Below are positions 33,209-43,867 of a stretch of 64,000 nt of DNA, one piece after another. Each line of letters starts with the position of its first letter. Position 1 is the stretch's first letter. A program made the translations under genes and the position numbers. The DNA comes from Anthoceros angustus (lineage: Eukaryota > Streptophyta > Anthocerotopsida > Anthocerotales > Anthocerotaceae), in NCBI GenBank assembly GCA_010909165.1, contig MU008172.1:868001-932000 (forward strand), read 5' to 3'. Below the pieces are notes generated by a model. It had not been told where the DNA came from. It did not search any database and saw nothing but the letters and a program-made list of their open reading frames with translations.

Positions 33209-35430
33209 GGTCTCCTAAGACCTGGAGACACACCCCTCTTTTTAGAGACAGAGGTCGAAATGACCAAATTTTACATTTGAAATCAAATCAAATCGTGATT
33301 TCGTGGGTTTTTCCAGACACAAGGGTCAAAACACACATCGCAGATAACCTGTGGTTTTCATAACACCATTTCTAGCTTTATCATGCCATTTGATCTTGCA
33401 AATAATGGTCCTCGGTTGGATCAAGTTTGAAAATACCGCGTTTTCACTTTCAAGGACACTTTTCCAAAATCGGTTAGTCTTTCAAAATCGCCAAGTTTGT
33501 GACGCTTTTGAATATATGTACTAAGGGTCAAAGTCCAAACGAGACTAATGTTGTGGATACATTTCATTTCCTTCACATGCCCCTCATGTCCGACATCCCG
33601 AACGGTGTCTTTAAATATGTGGCAACGTGAAAGTTCAAGTTCAATATGTCTCTACATGTCACTATACATAATACAACAAATGCATCAACACATGTCATTT
33701 GGTATCCAAGTGGTGAATTAGATGTATAATTTAGCCAAATGTAAACTAACTAATCGCCTTCTACGCATTTGCCATCCGAAATACACGACACAAGGCGAGC
33801 TTAAAACCCGAACACTCACTAGACCAGATAGGAGCCAGCTGATTTACTTCACTTATAAAAGGGATAGCTTAAACACCGCCAAGTCATGAATGAAAGTCGA
33901 ACGGGACAAGGCGAAGAAAGCAAAACCGGATGTCCGGTGAGCACCACACACAATGCCCATATTGACCATGCTTTAAACGATGTACCCCGTCAAAGACCAA
34001 AGTGTGTGTAAAGGATTCAACAAAAGCACTATTCCGATTGAGTGAGCATCCGCATAGAAACCAAAACCAATAGTGCTCATTCCTAGGCTAGTCTCAAGTC
34101 GTACACTCTATGCTGAATGCACCACGAACAAGAAACCAACACTAGCGGCGGTCAAACCAGGATGTGCCATTTAGCACCGTGCATCAACACCATCAAATAT
34201 CCGCAAGAGAACACAACCACAAGCAAAAAGAAGGATGAAACATCGCCATACAAGAATCTGGCCGAAACCATACTTGCCATCCTCACTGGGCTCGCCTTCA
34301 CGGTCGCTCCCTCCCTCCACTGCCGCCAAGGCCTTCAGTTTCTGCTGCGACCATCACCGTGGCTAGCTCCCTCCGCCTCCTTCTCGCGCCCATACGCGCC
34401 TTCGCATCCAACTCCTCCAGACAACTCCCGCATCTCCGGCTTCACCGCCAAATATGGTCCGAATCAGAGCTCCCTTTCACCGTCTTCACCTCCTCCCGCA
34501 AGTGAGAGGTCACGGGTTATATCCCTTGGCTTTCCACCCTCATCCCTCCGGGAAGGGTCCACACCCTAGCGGCTCCCTTAAGGCCACCCCGACACCCACC
34601 TCCCTTCCGAACCAACAGGCTTGGGGTGAGGAAAACGGTGCCACTGAAGCCCGGATCGCCCAACAGCGACATTGCCTCGCGTGTTGGACCCCGCGAGGCC
34701 CCACCGAGGAGGTCTTCCTCCTAGCCCTCTTCGCTGCGATGTCAGATGTCACCGTGAGGTAGCCGCCGCCTCGCTTCTCATCGCAATCGTGGAGAACTAG
34801 CCGCACAAAGGCGGGTGCCAGTTGTTAGGAAGCACTGCTGCACCAGGCGAGCACCACCAGGCGAGCACCACCAGGCGAGCGGCGAGCACCACCAGGCGAA
34901 GCCTTTTGCGCTCCAATCTCCGATGCAAATGGCGTCCTCCTCAACCAACACGCACCACTCGCTGCCACCCAAGGCCACCACGCCCCGCTCACCCCCAGTG
35001 GCACTCAGTAGCCGCCAGGATCGCCAACCACGGCAAGCGCAGGCTCTTGGAGCGTGATGGAAAATAAAAAGAAGAGTGAGGGGCAAGAGGGGGGGAGTAC
35101 CCGGCTTCGGAGGAGGGTTTACGCTCCGGTCTCTCCCCCATTCCTTCCCATCCTACATACAATTGTCAGAACCGACAGCCCTGCACGCAGCCCGAAAAAA
35201 ACGGTACACCAGGCCATACACCAGACAAGTGTGAAACCTTACAAAAACATGATACGTGTTACAACTGTGCCCCGGATGTCCGGTGGAGAAGCCATAGAGA
35301 CTCAACCCTGTTTGCCAACACTCCAAAAGAGGAGCACACATCCTAATAAAAACAAACCACCTTCACATAACTAGGAAATCACTGTCTATGACCTCAGCTC
35401 TCTCTCCCGACCAACATCAAAATTCTAAAT
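33209..35430. other. No gene; possible retroelement flank and a short 15-bp tandem repeat
   Basis: 33209-34100 is AT-leaning without coding features. CCGGATGTCCGG palindromes lie at 33926-33937 and 35272-35283. 34838-34905 has four runs of GGCGAGCACCACCA. 34260-34800 is C-rich, with open frames lacking domain features. Confidence 0.5.
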
Positions 35431-35439
35431 TCTAGGTGG

Positions 35440-38400
35440 GTTAGGATCTGGCTCCTCGCCGGAGTCCACACCTGCCATCAAGTCCACCAAATAATCAACA
35501 GATGCATCAGAGGATTCAATGTTGTCCAGGTCTTCCGAATCAATCCGCTCATCACCGGTTTCATCACCATCAACAGGAGGAAGCATGTACCTTCCTCACT
35601 AGGCTCAGTAACTCAAAGACCTTCCTCTTCAACATATCCATGGTGTTTTGCTTAAAGTCCTGCTCCTCGTCAACACAAAATCGTAACCCATGATCGTGGT
35701 CTCCAAAAGCTTGATGGCTTGGACATGTTTCTTCAAAGGATTCCGCGCCTACCTTTCCGTGACTGGGGGTACTCGACCCATTCCTCCGAGTACCTACCCT
35801 CAAGTGCATTAGGGTTTTCTGCGCCACCGGTGGATTTGTGCGGGTCACAGCCTTCATGGTCCACCTCCACAACCTTGCCTAGCCGAAGGCCGGCCCTCGG
35901 GGTCATCTGCGGCTGGACCGCAATCATCATGCCCGCTTGGATCTCGAATAGATCCTCCGCTTGTTGTTCCAACTGCTCCGCCTAGCGGCGATCCTGCGGC
36001 ACCGATAAATCTCTGGCCCTGTCCAAATATTCGCCTTGCTAGTCTGCATCCACCACTACTTCGAAACATCACGGAGGTTCTTGAGCATGCGCTTCCGGTT
36101 ATACCATGTCCATGCTGCTTTCCAATGGACAAGATGACTGACGCTACTAAACCCGCTATTGCCAATCGCTCCTCCCAAAACCATCCCACCAAGATAGCAA
36201 CGCATTGAAGATTTCGTGGAAGTTCTTAACCGCCTATTGTCTTCCACTCCAGCCATAGCCTCGGGGACATACATGTGGATGCTCCTTTGCTCCTTGCCCT
36301 TCGCCCTCACATGCAGTGGTACCAGTGGAGCCGCAACAATCTCCCTCTCTGGCACTCCATCCCGTAACAGCTGAACACCACCATCTGGGGTCCATTGTGC
36401 AGCCGTGGAAAATTGCTTGCACCTCAGCACCGTCACAAACTCATGACTAGGCAACTCCTCCCGAGTGACCTTAAATTGATGTTGAAAACTGTGGTTGTGT
36501 AGACTGTACGTTGCAGGAGAACCTCCGGGCGGCCATAAATATTGCTTAAAATCGGCACCTCCTTCATGAGATGGACCTTGAGGGAGTATAAGCCCTCCAA
36601 GCAAGCAATCAACTCCCAATGTGTATGCCTCTTTCAAGTTCAAGACAATGTAAAACGGAAAACATTTGATCAATCGATCATGGGTATGGCCAACAATGAG
36701 AAACCCCACTTTAACCTTCTTAAAAATACCAATGGACACCAACATCGCGCAATACGCCAACACCTCCTGGTTCTTGTTACCGTATTGTCCATCTGCAAAG
36801 AGTTTCGTGCAATTGCCCTCCCACAAATTAATCACATGCTGGATTAGCAATTGTGCCGTTAGGATCATTCCAATATTGGGGTAGAGGTACACATAAGTGC
36901 GCATGAATTTGTTGAACACCAAAACCCCAACCACATGGATGTAGATTAGGGCAAGACATCTTTGGGCACTCTACGGAAATGAGGCAACTCAGTTTTTTTC
37001 TGGTCCATACCATCTATCGCAATCCCTATGTACTTGGTCGGTTGAGCCATACACTTCCCGCGATGCTTCGCCATTTTCCTCCGCTCCATCTGTTGTTGAT
37101 CCCGGTGATAATTGAGGAGTTCTCTGTTTCTATCTGCACATACAAGGGCCACCATCAGTACACGCACGCGCAACAACGCAAGTGTTCCTGCACTGTGGCC
37201 CAAAGTCATCTACGTGCCAAACCCTAAGTCTCCTAAGGCCATAGGGTTTGCGCCGCACACTTCTACCAGTACACGGCCATCCAATCACCGGACATCCCGG
37301 TGCTTACAGTGATAAGGTAGATGGATTCTCGGGTTGTACCTTGCTCTTTGTCGTTCCCGGCGTTTTTTATTTTAGCTTTTAACTTCTCACAGATAGCACA
37401 GACGGAGAAGCGGTTGGATCTTGGTATTTTAACAGACCGGCGTCGATCCACAACTTGCGTAAATAGTGTAACATACATGTGCGGTAATCGCTCTTGCCTG
37501 TTGTCTAGCATACTCAATATAAATCTCCTCCTTCGTGAATGTATCAGGCAGGTTAAAGACTTCCCTATTGGGTAGCCTTTCCACATTTCCTTTGAAAAAC
37601 AAATCCATCCACATTACAGCCTGTAGACCATATGAAGTAGGTATTTTTCCTGGCCTGGGCTCAGCGGCAAACCTCGTCCCCTTCTGTACTCGGGTCTGAG
37701 CATTCCGATACCGGAGTGCCCCAATGCAAAACACACGGCAAAATGCCCTCACACACACCGAAACCTTTCCGTGTGGTAGCTTGTTCAACCATCCGGTCAC
37801 GACACGGCCATATCTTCGATCACATCAACTGGGTCCCGCAAATGCTGCTCCTCCCCTTACTCATCGAAAAAGGCACGCGAGCTTTTAGCCGCCATGTCCC
37901 AACTTTCCTATGCACTTTCTCCCACAGACCGCCTCCTCAGTGCACATAGCTTGACTACAAGTCGCCAAAACATTGTCCACCTTATTCCTTGCAGATGGTT
38001 CTTGGTGGAACACATAACCCCATCCATAGACGCAACTCCAACCCCTCGACTTGGGATTAGCAGGAGCGGATTTCGCACACCGGGAGGCCTCGCTCGCCTC
38101 CTCTCCAAACAAAGGTGCAATCGGATCTCGTACCACATTTGGTCTCCCCGCCTTCCACTCCAACCTCCTTCACCCACTCGCAACTCCAAACCAAAATCAA
38201 CAATGCCATGGACCTTCTCACCACAACCGACTCAAAGAACACTCGCTTCCGATTCCGTTATTCTTTGCCAGGCTGCGGTGAAACACAACGTTGAAAATAC
38301 TCCTGCGACCCACACTGGATCCGCTTGTAGGCGCCACCTTGTCTCCTCTCGCGCGAGACACACCCGCTTGGCCCGGGGATTTGGATCTGGGCAAAACATC

Positions 38401-38890
38401 CTCGCCAACTTCTTCGCACCCGGTGACTTGAACAAGCCAGGGTAAATGGTACCTGGCGCAGGCTGCCGAGGCGGGCCAAGATTGCGGATATCGGGGGAGG
38501 GATATCGAGGGCGCCGCCTCTCTTGTTCACGGCGGCGGGCACGAGCTACCGCTCGATCCACATGGTCTGCAATTTCTTGCTGATCGCGCCGCGCTCGTTC
38601 CGGTGTCCACCCAGGATCGAACAAAAACAAGTCTCCATCGCTTGCGACCTCGTCCGCTATACCACCCTGCAGGGCGGTGTCATCCAAGTCGATGTGTGCC
38701 ATGTTCTTCGACTACAGAGACATTCACCGGACGTCCGCGTTCCCTTGGTTGTCCATCATCACCGCCGCCAAGTCCACGATGTCGGACTCGGACACATGCC
38801 CGAGATCTTCATCGCGTACCAGTCCGCTGCTCACCAAATCAAAGAACTCTTCCTCTGCTACCGAGGTCACCGCCATTGTGCGCTACCAAA
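35440..38890 (-). pseudogene. DUF7869-type transposable-element gene, decayed
   Basis: The minus strand starts near 38890 with MAVTSVAEEEFFDLVSSGLV. A basic region follows (ARARRREQERRRPRYPSP), then about 37800-37430 an FCRVFCIGALRYRNAQTRV segment. Next come YIGIAIDGMDQKKTELPHF (about 37000) and LFADGQYGNKNQEVLAYCAM, GIFKKVKVGFLIVGHTHDR and CFPFYIVLNLKEAYTL (36.9-36.6 kb). The IDGMDQxKT and GFLxVGHTHxxxD blocks are the hallmarks of DUF7869 proteins, which recur in non-seed plant genomes as repeated TE-like genes; here the D of the HTHEDID motif is lost. The C-terminal part includes AGMMIAVQPQMTPR. Several frameshifts separate the pieces. Its biochemical activity is not known to me. Confidence 0.6.
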
Positions 38891-39752
38891 GAGTAGAAGA
38901 AAGTGCTGCTCACAATGTGCTCGGGTGAAGACGTAGCTAGACATGTTCAAACTTGTATCCAGCCTCGTGGCCCGCTCCGTAATCAATTATGACTTGACGC
39001 GGATGTCCGAATTGCGGCTCTGATCCCGGCGGCCGTGCCTTAATGATTGCAAGGATCGAGAGCGAGGTTATGCAAAGGCGAAACATGTTTAGCCGGATGG
39101 CAAAACATGGAATATTCTCATAAATATGCTTTACTACTTGTTTTGCGATGTGCCTTTGGAGCGCGAATGAAGGCTAAACTTGGCGACGATCGGGCATTGG
39201 ATGATTTCGCGAGTGGTGGAATTACAGAATTGTCCCGACGATGCCGAGTCTCTTGCACATCGTGACCCCACATAGTCATACTACCTTCCTCCAGCGCTGG
39301 AAGACCGATTTTGGCGCCAACCGAGCCGAGATGGTGGATATATTGAGCGAGGGACAAAGCGATGATTTGTCTCTTATCCTCGATTCGACCGCGAGGAATC
39401 GGAGTGTCTTTCGACCATGTGGTTTCATTGAAGGTCAACACCGCTCCAACCTCACAGGCCATCCGTGTTTCACGAAGAACATACCAGGTCCGCTGATGTG
39501 CGCCGACTTTTCGACAATCCTTAATGCTTGCGATCAATTATGTGCTTCCCTCATGTTATACTTGCTAATATGTCCAATGATCTCCTTGCTACAATGGGTT
39601 GTTTGGCAGATGGGCCCTCAAACAGAAGCGGAGCAAAGGCGCCAAACCCGATGGAGCGCTAGCGGGAGAAAACGGACCAGCGGCAGCCTTTGATTCAGGC
39701 CCCATGGAGACCGTGACATCCGGATCCGGCATCAAGATGCATACCCGACACC
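38891..39752. other. Region between the two head-to-head element genes
   Basis: Both strands have moderately long open frames here. The plus strand reads RWKTDFGANRAEMVDILSEG at about 39300, and the minus strand an equally plausible helical peptide. I cannot assign either. It may contain 5' ends and promoters of the DUF7869-type gene (minus) and the ParB-methyltransferase gene (plus). Confidence 0.35.
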
Positions 39753-42700
39753 GTGAACCCGCGCCCACGACAACGCCCCCAACTAGAGCAACTTTCCAAA
39801 GTCCTTACAAGCAGCGACATCGACATGATCGATGCTTCAGGACAACTCTCCTTCGATATATCCGATGTGAGTTGGATCAGGCAACAACGCCCTGCAGACG
39901 GTTGGTATTTCGCATCTTGGGTGCCGGACAAGCCGATTCAAAGCCCTCATGTCTTGGTGCCGCTTTTGTTCACGCAATTGTGGAGAAGGATGACCAAGGG
40001 TATGTCATTTTTGTGTACATCAAGACAAACTACCAAACCCGACCCCAATGTCGTCCGAGTCTACTCACCGTGATCAAGAATTTTGACATCGTGGCTTGCC
40101 CGGAAGCGTCGTGAAGAATCCGCAGGCTTGCAAAAATGATGGGCATGAGTTTTCCACAAGGTAATGCACCAAGTATGTTTAGAAGGCATTAGGCCGCCGG
40201 TACTGTCGGATTGGTGTAAACCCACCCGTCGCCGCAGGGTGGTAGTGGATCATCGGCCGGTGAAAGGCGATAGACGACATCGACTTGACGGAATTCAAAG
40301 CATCCAAGCGGTGCATCCGCAAGCACACCGCAGCATATCCGCCAGAAGCAACAACAAAAGCATCGTGATCAGCCGGAAGCATCTTCAAGATGGCGGAATC
40401 TCACAAGGGCATCTGCAGGAAAGCAACCAGCCTCACCGGATGCAACCGAGCAAAGGCATCCGAGGGAAGCATCCCGCAATGCCATGGTGGGGAAACATCC
40501 TAGCACCGCATCCGCTCGAGGTCCGCAATACAACCAATTGCAAATGATCCAGAAAGATCGGCCCGGCTTCCGCTGGCCCCCCGAGCTGGTGTGCACCGAC
40601 GTCCGGGTTTTGACTGCCACTGTGACTTTGTGATTCTTCAAGGCCAAGGAAGCTAGCTTGACCGGGTATGACGAGGATATGGAGAACAGGTGAGGACACA
40701 GAGGACTATGGATGGCGCCCCGCCGAGGAGGACGAAGATGATCAAGACGGTGAAGATGGCTCACCTGGAAGGAGACCTGCGAGGCTAATGACGATGAGCA
40801 TGACCTCGAGGTCCTATCCCCACTGCATGATTGCTCACAGCGGTCTTCGTGGCTTGTCTGGATCGCAGGAGGGTGCAGCAGTCGCCGCCGTGGGGAATGC
40901 ATCAAAGGGGCGAGAGGGAGGAGCCGGAGATGGCAAACCAATCGATGAGAAGGCGCAGTTCGCGTAGTGGCAAAGCCAAGAAGGCAAGGGCAAACGGAGA
41001 AGCTGCAATTGCAATTGGGAGCGAAGAGTCGGAGGAGGAGGATGAACCGCTTCCGTGTTTGTGGAGATTGCCAAGGATAGCGGTGGCTACAGACGATGAG
41101 CTTGCGCCATCAAAGCGTATGCAAGCCGGACGTGGAAAGGGACGGTATCGCAATGAAGAGAGTGTGGAGTCTACTGCGCCAATCAAGTGTTGCACTTCGA
41201 GGAAGGCAGCCTGTGGTGAGGAAGTTGGATCTCGCATGGGTAGAGGCTTTGATGCAAAAGATGAAGCATTGTCCCTGGGTGTGTTGCCCATGGTTGTGGT
41301 TGTGGATCCGCACAATGTGCTACACAAGAGAATTTCGGCGTTCAAGGTGGGGAAGGTGGGGATTACATTTTTTCGCCTTAGGGGGAAACCATTCCTTCCA
41401 GGCAAGGTCCCGGCTGTCTCATCTGTACCCACTGGTGGAAGAGTACAAGTGGATGGATGCATATGTGCTCGCTGGACTCACTGAGGACGAGATGAGGATC
41501 GTAGCCACGGACCACAACACCATAGCAGATGCCAGGAAGACATTTACCTTCATGGACCGTGTGCGTTACATCAGAAGTGAGCTGCTGTCTCGGAGGTCGA
41601 AGGGTTTGAAGTGTGACGTGGATTGGAAGTTGGATGTGTATGCACGGTTAGGCAAGATCCCCAAGTGGGATGCAGCCAAGCATGGCCCCAAGGTGCAGTA
41701 TCACCGCCTGGTGGACAATAGGACACTGGATTATTGTGTGGCTAAAGTTGACGAAGAAGTGTGGAGGTATGTGGACGAGATTTTCGAGAAGTGGGAATGT
41801 AAGCAACTACCTGAGCAGATAGACGCTGCCCGAGCACTAGCAGCGAAACAGGCGAAGGCTACAAGGAAGTCGAGGAAATCTGCAGCGAGAGATCTTGTGG
41901 TCATCGATGTGAAGGAATCGGATGTTCCTGTGAGAGTGTGGAAGTGTTTTCAGGGTATCGAGCACTCAGCAGCAGGCAACAACAATTTGAAGACGGCATG
42001 CATGAAGGTTTTGGCTGGAGAAATGAGCTTGAAGCAAATGCAAGAGTGGGTGGAGAAGGCCAAAAAATTGAACCTCATTCACATCACCTCATAAGAACCC
42101 GAATTGTGAGACTTTCCAGGTTAGGGATCGATACCCTCAATACAAAGACGGTGGAGTAGATCGAACTTTCAACCGGCATTCAAAAATATGGTAAGTGACA
42201 TGGACAAGCACCGCCACCGGCATGTGATATGTACTAAATGTAAATATGCTTGTTTGCGCATGGTTTGTTTCCACGGCTTGGAACTTTGCCATTGCGTGCG
42301 CGGGCCAATGCCTCTCGAGTGGAGTGCACTCGACAATTTCAAGGAACATGTTTTGAAAGCCAAAGCTTGGAGGATAATGGCGATGAGCAACAACAATTTG
42401 AAGATGGCATGCATGAAGGTTTTGGCTGGAGAAATGAGCTTGAAGCAAATGCAAGAGTGGGTGGAGAAGGCCAAAAATTGAACCTCATTCACATCACCCT
42501 TGCGAAGAACACATTGTGAGACTTTCCAGTTAGGGATCGATACCCTCAATACACGGTGGAGTAGATCGAACTTTCAACGGCATTCAAAAATATGGTAAGT
42601 GACATGGACAAGCACCGCCACCATGTGATATGTACTAAGCGAAATATGCTTGTTTGCGCATGGTTTGTTTCCGTCGGCGATTGGAACTTTGCCATTGTGC

Positions 42701-43530
42701 GCGGGCCAATGCATCTCGAGTGGAGTGCACTCCACAATTTCAAGGAACATGTTTTGAAAGCCAAAGCTTGGAGGATAATGGCGGATGGCGACAATTGTTG
42801 GAGGCCTCCGATCAAAAAGTTGGACTTTCGTGGATGACGGAGAACCCGCAGGTAGGTATAGTATGTGGCAACATCGTGCAGATGGCCCAGTTTCTAGAAC
42901 CCCGTCCGTTTGCCATGATTCTGTTGGACTTGCCCCGGGGGTTGAATTTGGATGCGAACTCTAGGGAGTATGACACGCGGTTCACTCGTCAGGAATTTGA
43001 GAAGATCATAATGACATTCCAGGGCATCACAACGTCTGAGGTTTTTCGAGTCGTGGTATTCCATTCGCCTGATGATATGTCCATGGTTCGTGAAGTTTTG
43101 CTTGCAGCATGTAAAGGTGGTGTCACGTCCTGCTTCTGGCACAAAACTAATGTGACGGCACCCTCCACAGAGCAGTCAGATGATGCGGTGATTACATCAC
43201 CACGGCGCAGCTCCTTAAAGCGATTGTCCGCCTCAAAGATTTCTCCTCGGCATCACCGATGTTATGAATGACGCAGAGGGTTGACAACTTGCTTTCCGAG
43301 AAGGTCAGGAACATAAGCTATGTTACAACACGGCAGATGATAGGGTGGTTTCCTACCGAAGCCCATTAGATTGTTGAGGAAGTTGATTGAGCTATACAAT
43401 GGAAGGCGAGTGGATCCTAGATGGTTGTGCAGTGCCCGTTCGGTATGGTAGCACCCTCAAGTCCGCCGCAATGGATGATAGACGAGATCCCGAGCGGTGC
43501 AATTCATGGGTTTGCGGCTCAATACGATGG
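39753..43530 (+). pseudogene. Broken gene combining a ParB-like domain and a beta-class DNA amino-methyltransferase
   Basis: Pieces lie in order on the plus strand in several frames. (1) 39753-40110: LSKVLTSSDIDMIDASGQL and GYVIFVYIKTN, unknown N-terminal region. (2) 40900-41100: basic then acidic linker, KKARANGEAA and GSEESEEEDEPLP. (3) 41280-41560: MVVVVDPHNVLHKRI, frameshift near 41375, then LGGNHSFQARSRL, VLAGLTEDEMRIVATDHN; a strand, G-GNH-S-x-x-A loop and acidic helix as in ParB/sulfiredoxin-like folds. (4) 41560-42090: a helical region with KWECKQLPEQI. (5) 42834-43190: GIVCGN, FAMILLDLPRGLNLD (motif IV, normally DPPYG-like) and VVVFHSPDDM. (6) 43370-43470: LRKLIELY, then WILDGC...GSTLKSAA in a shifted frame (motif I, normally DxFxGSGTT). 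Motif IV before motif I is the beta-class order of N6A/N4C DNA methyltransferases. Similar fusions are known in phages and mobile bacterial DNA. The catalytic DPPY is altered and the frame is broken, so it is probably inactive. Confidence 0.5.
41972..42800. repeat. Tandem repeat of ~405 bp inside the methyltransferase gene
   Basis: GTAAGTGACATGGACAAGCA occurs at 42193 and 42597. AACAACAATTTGAAGA with CATGCATGAAGGTTTTGGC occurs at about 41978 and 42388, so one full and two partial copies are present. The unit encodes the segment MSLKQMQEWVEKAK and the linker EWSALxNFKEHVLKAKAW, i.e. the region between the ParB-like and methyltransferase parts has been multiplied. Confidence 0.88.
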
Positions 43531-43867
43531 ACAACCGCCAAGCGAGGAGGAGGAGGTGGGAGACGTTGAGCGCAGACCCAAGACGTGCGAAAGAGCCCAT
43601 GGTGAACACCGCAGTGGCCGAGGTCGCTTTTGTGGGTCCGGGCGCGTGCATAAGAAGACGCGATGCACAATTGAGGCGTGTCGATCCACTTTCGATCGGT
43701 GTTGTAGGACATCAGCCGACAAGTGCGAGGAGGTTAGTGAGAAAGACGCAGCACATTGGCGAGATGGCGGAAGAGGCTTTTGCCGCAACATTGGGGCCGA
43801 TGGATCGAGGTCCATCCTTGAGACGCCGACCGAGAAGTATGATGGCTGATTGACTCTCGGACAACTT

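Noticed and set aside
36056-36934. DUF7869 frame as a host housekeeping gene
   Set aside because: It is flanked by frameshifted pieces of the same protein and lies among element debris, with loss of the acidic residues after HTH.
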